From: Aporrectodea caliginosa
Lineage: Eukaryota > Annelida > Clitellata > Crassiclitellata > Lumbricidae
Length of the DNA stretch: 64,000 nt
Assembly: GCA_020284085.1 (NCBI GenBank)
Contig: JACEVL010000413.1
Span: 62,001-126,000, forward strand
Reading direction: 5' to 3'
The notes beneath the pieces are model-generated. The model had not been told where the DNA came from and made no database searches. It saw only the letters and a program-made list of their open reading frames with translations. Made by a program: the position numbers and the translations under genes. Shown piece after piece: positions 43,223 through 52,577 of the stretch. Each line of letters opens with the position of its first letter. Positions within the stretch are counted from its first letter, which is position 1.

Positions 43223-45909
43223 TATTGGCATCTAATGGAGTCATGCTTCACAACAGATTTATACCAGTTAAAGAACATATCGTTGACAAGCACGTGTTCA
43301 TAGTCTGAATTGACAGTTTCCCAAAATTTCCAAATGTCATAATTCAGCGGTGATAAATAATAGCAGAGTGTCTGAAATGCAAGCAAAGACTGTACGTCTT
43401 TATCCAGAAAAGAGACAAAAGGTGACAACAGCAAAACATTCGTATAGGCAAACACCTTACAATCGTCCTTCATTTCAGACTCACGAAGAATTCGCTCACA
43501 TAATCGCAATACTTCATCGTATTGGCGACACTTGTAAAGGTACAAAGCACGATAGCAGTCAACTGTGTTGCACTGGATGTCAAAGTCATTGCTAATCACA
43601 CTGTAAAATGATTTCATATTGTCTACAGCATATTTCATCAAAGAATCAATTACTATTTCTTTAATTATCATGGGATTCACACAAGAATTTGTTCTGCGAT
43701 AAACGATCTGTCTAGTAGCCTTGAAATGAGTAGGCCTATCTGACTTCATCGAAACAATAGATTTCTTCTTTCTGAAAGCTTTCAGATAATCGTCCATGGG
43801 AAATGCTGAATCTGGTAAATCATGGCAAAAATTTAAACGCATGAATTTTCTTTCGGTTGATTGTAGAGTTAAATAATGAGCAAAAACCTCCGATGAAAGA
43901 CGCAGATCAAGATAGAGCCGCCTTCCAATGTAATGAAGATGACTTTCAGTAATCTTCTTGTAAAGTATACACAATCCAACGATTCTTGCGACATCGTCAA
44001 TAAACGTCAAGCAACCAGCATTCAGTGTTTCCTGTTCATTTTGAGGAGTCTGATCTACGAGAACTGCGGAACAGAAGCGTATTGCTGTTTCGTATTCTGA
44101 TTTGGCAAAATGGAGTGCAGCGAGATAGGCCACAGCCGCAGGAGCAATGCCATTTGATTTAGAATCATCATATTCTAAAGCTTTGATAAGAAACCCTTTC
44201 GACATGAGAGACACTAGTTGAAATTCTGAAGGGTTATTTGATCCAGTTAAAAGTTCCATGAGACCCTGAGCACGCAGGTAATGAAACCGACTACTTTGTT
44301 CTGTGTACGTTTTCGGAAAGTTATGATGCTGTGACCTTATTTTAGGGTGAATCAACATAGCTTCGACAAGTTCAACAAAGAGACTGCTGTCCCAAGATAT
44401 CTCTCCGTAACATAAACCATGTGCAGCATGCAAACTATACAGTACAATGGCAAAGTACCTGAAACACAAGATCTTCTCTATTGTTGGAAGATATGGCATC
44501 ATACTGTAATGTCTTGGACTACATCTTGTCTGTTGATTTTCTTTAAAAATCTTGCGCAATCCTGAATAATAGCCGTCTTTAATCATACTGCGACCAAGGT
44601 AATTAGAATCTGAGATACTGAAAGAAAGCATAGCATCCAACGTTTTTAATTCAAACGCTTTCCGTAATTCAAGGAGAGGCAGCAAACAATCCATTAAGTC
44701 TGATATTGATTTTCTTGCATACAAATCTACAAATCGTGTCCGAGTGATTGACAGTATGTAATTTTCCATGAACCAAAAAGAAAGATTGCCAGAGTTGCGG
44801 AATTCATTTAGTCGTTTTTTGGTCTTGTGAAGCATTGAGGAGTTCAATGGCTCATGAAATAGATTTGCTTCAGGAATAAAATAATTCGGACAGTATCTCC
44901 TCTTTAGCCATTCTGACAGACTTATTAGCAACTCACCGCAAATTGTAATTACAGAATTGGAATTCCACCATTCCTGTGGCATCTCTTCACAAGTCCATAA
45001 CATCAACATCTTTAAATGATACGGACAGAGAACCTCATCCTCCTTTGGACAATCTTTTTGTATCAATTCTTTCTTTGCGAAAACTCTCAGCAAGTGATAC
45101 ACAATCTGTTGGATTTGAGTCCAACTGTGAAGTAAAACTAGTTCCGCGAATGAAAATGACAATCTCCACTGTAGCTTATCGTCTCTGCAAGAACGATGTT
45201 GAGCATAAACCACATGACAACCGTTTTGTTCAACTTCGGAGATTGTATCCATTGTCGGCCATCCGTATTTTCTTAGTCGAGTAGGCCAATTTTTGGCTTC
45301 TGTGGGCCACTGAGGACAAAATAAGGCACAGACTGCATCATTTCCCAAAGATAGGTCTGAATCTTTTTGAGATTTCATTGCTGGCCCACAAATAATGCGT
45401 GGCAGCTGGACGTCATTCGATCCTTGATGGTAATATACTGAAAAATCTTTTACAGCAGAAGCAAAATCTAGCCTCATATATTCACCTTGATGAGCTACAT
45501 CGTTAAATTCGTACTTTTTGCATTTCCAGTTATAGTTCATTTCACCAAATTTTCGTAATCGAACGAAACCTGGATAATTATGATATGGTTCAATCTTGAA
45601 GAGCTCAATCCTATCGGGTAGGCCACTCACGTCACTTGGCAACACTGGAAAGTCGCCATTGAAAACCAGCTGGTTAGTGCTGCATACTAACGCATCACTA
45701 TCGCCAATGCATGTATTCAGCGGAAGAATAAAGAACTCCTCAAGACTGCCACACGATATCAAATATGCTTTTATTGCAGGACACCGTGACATGACTAATT
45801 CATGCATGCAATCAGAAACAGTACACAACGAATTTGAAAGTAATTGGCAAGTGCTAAGGATGAACATAGACGCCTTTTCTTCAATCGATATAACCGCATC
45901 TTCCGTCAT
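43096..45909 (-). CDS. cGAS-like receptor / Mab-21-domain nucleotidyltransferase
   Basis: 937 codons in one exon. The core matches the animal cGAS/Mab-21 family: catalytic G54-S55 (SCGSLEEFF), D70-S-D72 (IGDSDALV), CGPA at 174-177, and D191 in GNDAVCALFCPQWP, so all three metal-binding acidic residues are in place. The C-lobe follows with WPTRLRKYGWP, NGCHVVYAQ, WRLSFSFAELVLL, YHLLRVF and the helical block CPYHLKMLMLWTCEEMPQEW. From ~residue 400 a long alpha-helical extension is present. Such receptors sense nucleic acid and make cyclic dinucleotides that activate STING; others in the family are not enzymes. There is no Zn-ribbon H-x-C-C-C as in mammalian cGAS. A splice acceptor (TCTTTTCTATTTTAG) ends exactly before ATG, so an upstream exon probably exists. 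The last 41 residues, from VRCSIKTRH, are MITE-encoded. Confidence 0.85.
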   Translation of the reverse strand: MTEDAVISIEEKASMFILSTCQLLSNSLCTVSDCMHELVMSRCPAIKAYLISCGSLEEFFILPLNTCIGDSDALVCSTNQLVFNGDFPVLPSDVSGLPDRIELFKIEPYHNYPGFVRLRKFGEMNYNWKCKKYEFNDVAHQGEYMRLDFASAVKDFSVYYHQGSNDVQLPRIICGPAMKSQKDSDLSLGNDAVCALFCPQWPTEAKNWPTRLRKYGWPTMDTISEVEQNGCHVVYAQHRSCRDDKLQWRLSFSFAELVLLHSWTQIQQIVYHLLRVFAKKELIQKDCPKEDEVLCPYHLKMLMLWTCEEMPQEWWNSNSVITICGELLISLSEWLKRRYCPNYFIPEANLFHEPLNSSMLHKTKKRLNEFRNSGNLSFWFMENYILSITRTRFVDLYARKSISDLMDCLLPLLELRKAFELKTLDAMLSFSISDSNYLGRSMIKDGYYSGLRKIFKENQQTRCSPRHYSMMPYLPTIEKILCFRYFAIVLYSLHAAHGLCYGEISWDSSLFVELVEAMLIHPKIRSQHHNFPKTYTEQSSRFHYLRAQGLMELLTGSNNPSEFQLVSLMSKGFLIKALEYDDSKSNGIAPAAVAYLAALHFAKSEYETAIRFCSAVLVDQTPQNEQETLNAGCLTFIDDVARIVGLCILYKKITESHLHYIGRRLYLDLRLSSEVFAHYLTLQSTERKFMRLNFCHDLPDSAFPMDDYLKAFRKKKSIVSMKSDRPTHFKATRQIVYRRTNSCVNPMIIKEIVIDSLMKYAVDNMKSFYSVISNDFDIQCNTVDCYRALYLYKCRQYDEVLRLCERILRESEMKDDCKVFAYTNVLLLSPFVSFLDKDVQSLLAFQTLCYYLSPLNYDIWKFWETVNSDYEHVLVNDMFFNWYKSVVKHDSIRCQYVRCSIKTRHMSHFCKKEFLSFYFVFFTTGFFTMQKLLRYLQ

Positions 45910-46865
45910 CTAAAATAGAAAAGACATAATTATATATCCCGCTGGAAAAATCACCATCATCGTCATCATAGCTTTTTATCACCTTCATCATCGCCATTAT
46001 CGTCATTATCATATCTTCATCATCATAACATTATTAAGAAATGTCGCATGATGTTCTATAGGCGACTAGTTCATTCGACATCTAATTTTCTCCAGGATAT
46101 TTTCTGGTGTTACGTTGTTGAGCACTTTCTTTGTGACTCTGAACTCGTCGGCATCTTGAACGGTAAATTTAATTGCATAAATGATCTTTATGAACATTTT
46201 CGCATTCTGTGCGTTTGATTTTATGTTTGTTCAGATTTGTGCATGTATATTTTGTTTCTGCCTTCGGGCGTATTAAAGTACTGATAACAGTTATCGTCAT
46301 CATAAAAGTAATCATCATCATAATCATCGTCATTACCGAAAGATGAAGTGTTTAAAATTTTAGTTTTCATAAAAATCATCAGTCACAATTTGGATGATAG
46401 TGCTCACAAGATTACCTACTATATTGTATAATTCCTGTATACCTAGACATACTTTCAGCTATTCTAAAAATCACAGTCATCGGTGTTGATAAGTATCCTT
46501 TACTTGAATATAGGCCTAGGCCTACAATAATTACAAACGCAGGTAATTACAATTTAATTAAGCATAATATTATTCTTGAAAGCAATCTCTTCTGGTCAAC
46601 GCCTGTCACTGGATAATCTAACAAACGTTTGACTACGTAATGTGCTATCATCCCGTTGAGCAAAGCAAGTAGATTAAGTTCGCGCATTGGAAGTCATTGA
46701 TGTAATATTTCAGAGATTTCTATTTTGACAAATCATCATTTGAGGCCAATAAATGGCAAATTTGGTTTCTAACAGCGGAATTGAATGTACATGTATGTAT
46801 TAGTGCGACGCCCCGTTCGCCTGTGTCGTTTACCACCTTCAGCTTTTTTACCCTACACTGGGCTT
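45910..46865. other. Upstream flank of the cGAS-like gene
   Basis: Contains degenerate (CATCAT)n stretches at 45950-46030 and 46285-46345. A 5' exon may lie here on the minus strand but I cannot place it. Confidence 0.4.
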
Positions 46866-47545
46866 AAAGATATGTATTGGCTTGTTGTTTTCGTTTGTTT
46901 TCTTTACCACAGGATTTTTCACATAACTATCTTCACCTTCAGTTGTACTGCTCCCATGATTGCTGTCTGTATTGCCATCTGGAATTTCAACAGAACTCTA
47001 ACCTAGCGATACCTTACGCTCTTGTTCTCTTTTCCTTCTGTGTTCGGTGGGCAGTTTTCTCTTACAACGTCGCTTTTCGACCTTCGCCAACTTCAAGTCA
47101 ACTGGTCCCACACTCCTAAGTCTTCCTTTCTCCCTCTGTGCTAGTTAAAATTCCCGGTCTTCCTTCATTTTTATCAATGCAAAGTTCTGCATGCGCGACA
47201 TCAAATAAATCGTCAAGAACAGATGTGATTTCATCTTTCTTGTGCTGCTGCGTTTCTGTTCTTCGGGAAGAAGCTTTCTTCAGACCTTGCTACTTGCGGT
47301 GTTGTTGCTTAATTTTGATGATTATATGGTACTACTGTCGTGTCGGAATGCGTGATTTATCCCAAAACTGGCTGATCTCCTTGGCAGTGGCGGCAGCAGC
47401 ACTCTCCTGAACTGTTTTGTTCTGCACTGTATGCAGATCAGAAAAACGACTTAACACTTCTTGTCGACTGGAAGGCAGTTTAGAACCGGCAATGGCCTCA
47501 GACAGAACTCCTATAAGGCTAAGCCAAACACGATGTATATTTTTT
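46866..47545 (-). pseudogene. Decayed member of an uncharacterised invertebrate family
   Basis: On the minus strand, in pieces broken by stops and frameshifts: LPSSRQEVLSRFSDLH, NKTVQESAAAATAKEISQFW, DKSRIPTRQ, then TSVLDDLFDVAHAELC and, in another frame, LAQREKGRLRSVGPVDLKLA, followed by an acidic Ser/Glu tract (SSTTEGEDSY). The order (conserved LP..RQVL.RF..H, FW.K..IPTR, DLFD.AHA, REKGR) is one I recall from many multi-copy uncharacterised invertebrate proteins that behave like transposon-associated genes. Function unknown. At least three breaks make it a pseudogene. Confidence 0.5.
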
Positions 47546-47564
47546 AATGTCTGCCAACCAGACT

Positions 47565-48545
47565 AAGCCATTATAACCCTCGGACTACCAAGGGGGCGGG
47601 GGTTTGAACGACCCCCTAGGTTTTTTGTTTCGCAAACTTCTTCCATATGGAATATAATTTTGACATTTGAGGTAGCTGTAGCAGGATCATTTGCGCACAT
47701 TTGAGGAATACATCATGGTGGTATCCCACGCCATTCAAAAGTTACACCCGATATACCCGAGGTACCAGAGGGGGTCGATACCACCCCTCTTAGTTTTTCG
47801 ACTATAGCTCATTGACTATTCTTCCTAGAAGAGAAACAATTATACCATTCTTTAGAGGAATGCAGGGCTTCATTTGCGTACCTACATCTTTGTCTTATGA
47901 AAACCGGAAGTGATCAAAATAAATAATAATACGCGTAATATGCGTGAAAAATGGCTGAATGGAAGCACTCCCCCTTAGTTTTTTGTCTGTAGCGTATTCA
48001 TTTGTCTTCCTGGAAGAGAAACAAAGATACCATTCTTTAGAGGGAATGCAGGGCTTCATTTGTATCCTACATCTTTGTCTTTTGAATACCTGAAGTAATC
48101 AAAATATATAATAATACGCGTAATCTGTGTGAAAATGGCTGAATACAGCATCACAACGTAAACCGATATATAATGTATGGATATATATGTATGATGTTTA
48201 TTTATGCGTATATAAACATATGTAGGGATGTATGTTTGTATCTTGGATACATAGTTCAGTTTAAAACAGTTTAAAACACGCATAATTTTATATTTGTTTA
48301 TCCAAAAGTACAAAATGTACGCAATAATATAAAATATCGCTAATTAAGGGGGTTCCGTTGTTAAAAGTGATGTAATTTCGAGGTACATTCACATAATGTA
48401 CAACTAAATATACCATTCTGTGCAGAAATGAAAGCTGATTCCAATGCTGTATTACAAGTTATGATATGTGAAACCAAACACGAAATCCAGGGGGTCGTCT
48501 CAACCCCCCCCCTTGGTAGTCGATGTCACAAAAAAGCTTGGTAGC
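47565..48545. mobile_element. ~1-kb MITE with internal tandem repeat
   Basis: Inverted ends CCCTCGGACTACCAAGGGGG and CCCCCCCTTGGTAGTCGATG. The interior holds two ~185-bp tandem copies (CATTCTTTAGAGG(G)AATGCAGGGC at 47855 and 48033), each followed by ATAATACGCGTAAT. No coding capacity. Confidence 0.75.
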
Positions 48546-48685
48546 CCTAGGGACAAGACAAGAGACCTGTTACTTGGTAATACAAACAAAACAATAATAT
48601 TTTCTGCATACAATGGAACCAAGTTTATAGTTCTGTCATAGATTGACAACTAGCAGAAGATGATAGCAATCTCATAGTAGGTACT

Positions 48686-49316
48686 AGGACAAAATGTCCC
48701 TAGACAAATTGTCCCGGACAAAATGTTCCGGACAGAAAGTCCCTGGACAAAAAGTCCCAGGACAAAATGTCCCAGGACAAAACGTCCAAGACAAAATGTC
48801 CCCGGACAAAATGTCCCCGGACAAAATGTCCCCGGACAAAATGTCCCCGGACAAAATGTCCCCGGACAAAATGTCCCCGGACAAAATGTCCCCGGACAAA
48901 ATGTCCCCGGACAAAATGTCCCCGGACAAAGTTTCTGGTAAAAAACAAAAAAATATGTTGCTATTAAAAGTCCCACTGTAGTTTAACGGCAGTTATTTCG
49001 GCAAAAGGAGTAAGCTTAATTGTAATTGTAATTGTAATTGTAATCGAACAATTATATAGCGCCGCTCAGAAATCAGCAGCGATCTCAACCTGCTTCAGTG
49101 CCTGCGGGGACATTTTGTCCGGGGACATTTTGTCCGGGGACATTTTGTCCGGGGACATTTTGTCCGGGGACATTTTGTCCGGGGACATTTTGTCCTGGGA
49201 CGTTTTGTCCTGGGACATTTTGTCTTTGGACTTTTTGTCCAGGGACTTTCTGTCCGGGACATTTTGTCCGGGACAATTTGTCCGGGACAATTTGTCTGGG
49301 GACATTTTGTCCGTCC
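48686..49316. mobile_element. Foldback element: arms are arrays of 15-bp palindromes
   Basis: The left arm (48686-48930, ~16 units) and right arm (49106-49316, ~14 units) consist of GGACAAAATGTCCCC repeats; each unit is itself nearly palindromic. The arms are true inverted copies: variant units (GACAAATTGTCC, GACAGAAAGTCC, GGACAAAAAGTCC, GGACAAAACGTCC) come in the same order from the tip inward on both sides, and homogeneous units lie innermost. The spacer (48931-49105) includes, at 49021-49103, the ATTACA-tailed 3' end of the same LINE family as at 5050-5760. Open frames over this region on both strands are products of the repeat. No protein is encoded. Confidence 0.85.
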
Positions 49317-49496
49317 ACGCCAGAAATTCACTTGCATTACGACACATTATCATTACTTAACCTTCAGGAGCATTGTGCCACCTCTAAATATTTAAATATT
49401 TGGTTAATTTTTTTCCTGAATAACTTCCATATATAAAGGAACATTTTTAGAGGGTGAGACCACAGAAAATCAAAACTTGAATTTTTCATGTACGTT

Positions 49497-49740
49497 TCAT
49501 TGACACCCTACTAAGGAGTTTTGGATTCGTTGCAGCCTTTTGAGTTCAAGGTTTGAGACACCCACAAAAAGGGCATTAGCATAATCAAGACGAGAGGATA
49601 CAAGTGAACAGGCTATAGTTTGAGACATATTCTTAATAAGAGCCGACCTGCTGTGACGTATTGCCCTAATTGTATAGAAACAAGATTTACAAATAGTAGA
49701 AGCGGTACAAGACAAATTTGGGTAGTATACTGTATTTTTC
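49497..49740 (-). pseudogene. CR1/Jockey-group LINE fragment
   Basis: Minus strand encodes CFYTIRAIRHSRSALI and SLVSSRLDYANALFVGVSNL, LKRLQRIQNSLV, the characteristic post-RT region. Ends in a stop; only ~75 codons remain. Confidence 0.75.
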
Positions 49741-49849
49741 TAAACACGGATCGCCGCTTTGCACATTTGTAGTTGGAACCTATGAGAACATTTTAAGAAC
49801 GGGAGGCATTCGAAATTTCGTTAGAATTCAAGATGGCGGTTTTTCAAAA

Positions 49850-50385
49850 TGGACGACCGACATTGAGATTTTTCAATATCTCGGCTTCTAGTTCACTTAG
49901 AATCGTTATCTTGGTGTCTAAACATACACATTTTGGGGCAATGATTCCATTGAAGCCATCACAGATTTGCACCAGGTCTCATTGGTCGGCCATTTTCCAA
50001 AGTGGCCGACAGAAATTGAGATTTTTCAATATCTCGGCGTCTAGTTACTTAGAATCGTTATCTTGGTGTCTAAACATACACATTTTGTGGCAATGATTCC
50101 ATTGAAACCATCACAGATTTGTCCCAGGTCTCATTGGTCGGCCATTTTCCAAAATGGCCGACAGAAATTGAGATTTTTCAATATCTCGGCGTCTAGTTAC
50201 TTAGAATCGTTATCTTGGTGTCTAAACATACACATTTTGTGGCAATGATTCCATTGAAGCCATCACAGATTTGTCCCAGGTCTCATTGGTCGGCCATTTT
50301 CCAAAATGGCCGACAGAAATTGAGATTTTTCAATATCTCGGCTTCTAGTTCACTTAGAATCGTTATCTTGGTGTCTAAACATCAT
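49850..50385 (+). repeat. 152-bp satellite array, ~3.5 units
   Basis: Units begin TTGAGATTTTTCAATATCTC and include GTTATCTTGGTGTCTAAACA, GCAATGATTCCATTGAA and the palindrome GGCCATTTTCCAAAATGGCC. Adjacent units are nearly identical. One unit plus, in inverse orientation, lies at 55105-55300. Confidence 0.9.
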
Positions 50386-50399
50386 GCCTGGATTAACCA

Positions 50400-51065
50400 C
50401 GGGGCCAATGAGTCTACGGACTGCAGGCCTACTATAAAAAGCCAGTGCTGTTGCCAATGAATAACCCAATTTCATGGAGTTTTGCAAACCAGCACACGAA
50501 CTCAGACTGGTGTCAACGCATGTGCATGGCCAGCCTTATATCGCTGCTGCCCCATTAGGTTTCAGCACGCCAGCTCAGCAGGCCGGCGGGCCCCACACGG
50601 CGCGCAGAACCTCAGCACATATAATCATCATTTTCATCATCCTCATCCTCATGAAATATTCGTTTATTAGAACAAAAATCAAGTTGACACAGCGGTAACT
50701 TAACCAAGCAATAGTGCATTATGCGTCATTTTCTGAGGCGGCTATAGCCCCGCGTGGCCTAATAGTCAAACCTGCCCGTGAGCTACTCAAGTTACTCAAT
50801 AGTGTCAGTATTACATTCTTATACAGAAGTGGGGAATCAAATTCCTATCATCCTTTGGAGACTTTTTTATCTGTGGGATTGAGTTCGTAGATTGTACGTT
50901 GTGTATCTATGCGGTGTATTCAGAATAAACACTTTGAACAATTATTGTGTATAGTCAATATGCAATTTCAATATGCAACATCTGGAGCTGCAGAGGCTAC
51001 TATGAAAGTCAAATCAGTTACGAAAGCCAGAACCATGTTACAAAAACAGCCGCAGCATTGTACAT
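50400..51065. other. Non-coding stretch
   Basis: No supported gene or element ends. Confidence 0.4.
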
Positions 51066-51072
51066 ATTGCTT

Positions 51073-51312
51073 CCATGGGCGCCCGCATAAATTTTTGCAG
51101 GGGGGCAAAACTTTAGCAAAAGTCATACACATCAGTATAGGCCCTACCATGGGCGTATTTTGGGGGTGGTTTACGGGTTCACCCCCCCCCCCCAAAAAAT
51201 AAATGCATAACTGTTATTAAACACTAAAATTGTTGAAAAATACGACCAATGCCAATGTAAACCCCCGAAAGTTAAAACCCATCCGAATTGTTTTCATGGC
51301 TACGCCCCTGGG
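51073..51312. mobile_element. hAT-like MITE, ends only
   Basis: Starts CCATGGGCGCCCGCAT and ends CATGGCTACGCCCCTGG, imperfect inverted ends rich in GGCG like other hAT MITEs here. A poly(C) run (51181-51192) follows the middle. Target duplication not clear. Confidence 0.45.
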
Positions 51313-51544
51313 CTCTACTAGGTCCTATAGCGTGCATTGGAAGCAGCAATGTTTAGTTTTCATATGTTTGGCTTAGTTTGTGCAATTTCTTGCACATTCA
51401 ATGAAATCTTTAGCCTATGCTTTGTAAACGCAGATGCTATAAAAGAACCTTGAAAGTCGTTTGTGGAAACAGAACGCAGTAAAAGAGCGCCTTTCAGTTT
51501 TGCCGAGAGTACGCTATGTGAACCACGAGGCTAATACATCTGTA

Positions 51545-52331
51545 CTGACACAAACTTCTGTCTGTGTCAATATTTATGTGTATGTAAGTCCGGCCTACAT
51601 GTCTGGCAAAGGTCTTCCACAGTTAAGCTGCGAACGTGTCCAACGAGTGATGAGCGTAGTGGATTGTCTGGCGATGAGCATATTGAAGGTTGCATTAGTC
51701 CTGCTAAAACATGCTGCCACGAGCGAGTACTACTGCCCATTGACTGACTGACTGACTAATACGCTTAAATTTGACTACGCTGTCAAATCGACGATGACTG
51801 GAGGCTTTTGCATCGTCTGAATCTTGAACCCCACATGGCCTGCAGCCACCCTAATACCGGTACTTCTGGAGCCGAAGGAGCTCAATCTGGTCAGTGGTTA
51901 CCCCAAAGGCCCGTTAGATAAGAACCGCACTGCTGCCCCTAATGGTGCACCGGCCAGATGTCAATCGTTAGGCGGTTAACTGCAGGTTTGATGAATTTCT
52001 TGTGATGCTTCTTATAATGTACGCTGTATCTCTCAGGAGACCATCGAGGACGGAGTTGGGGCGGAGGAGGGACGTACTCTGGTGTCAGGTCGAGTAGGCT
52101 GGAACGGGGATTCCGAAATGTTTAGTATTCAATGGCTGGACCATAGCTGTATATTAAGACCTCCTTGGCTGAAAGGTCCGATGTGCCCCCAATTGCCTGC
52201 TGCTGCAGATGCTGATGGGGTTGATTAAGGTGACATCATTCATCAACAGACTCTGACTAAATGATACCTGCAGTGTTGTGGACTTTGAAGACTTCCTGGT
52301 ATATACAGTATGCACGACACATACCGTGTAT

Positions 52332-52404
<73 letters not shown>

Positions 52405-52577
52405 GTACATTGATCGTCATGCGTATAGGTATGACGTTGGCCAACGACGAAACAACAAAAAATATACTTATACTTGGATTTTCATCATTTTAAAATATAT
52501 TAATTTTAATTGTAAATATATTTTCAAAATCCAGGGGGGAACTTGCACCCCTTGCCCCAACGTGCGGGCGCCCATGA
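51545..52577 (-). repeat. ~1.1-kb repeat, inverted partner of 39833-40960
   Basis: See the partner for shared blocks. This copy lacks the 186-bp hAT MITE and has a long (AT)n tract at 52336-52402. Its outer edge ends in ACGTGCGGGCGCCCATG at 52577, directly before the FEN-like coding remnants. Confidence 0.8.
52336..52402. repeat. (AT)n microsatellite
   Basis: About 33 uninterrupted AT dinucleotides. Confidence 0.95.

Noticed and set aside
43096..45909. Mab-21 protein without enzymatic function
   Set aside because: Not fully excluded, but GS, DxD and the third Asp are all present, which favours an active cGAS-like enzyme over the Mab-21 branch that lacks them.
48650..49436. Long open frames on both strands at 48.65-49.44 kb (MSPDK, TFCPG, GHFVR repeats)
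   Set aside because: The 15-bp unit is a multiple of three, so all frames stay open; no evidence of a protein.
49850..50460. Repeated 60-80-codon frames (FFNISASSYLESLSW repeats)
   Set aside because: They are the 152-bp satellite read in frame.
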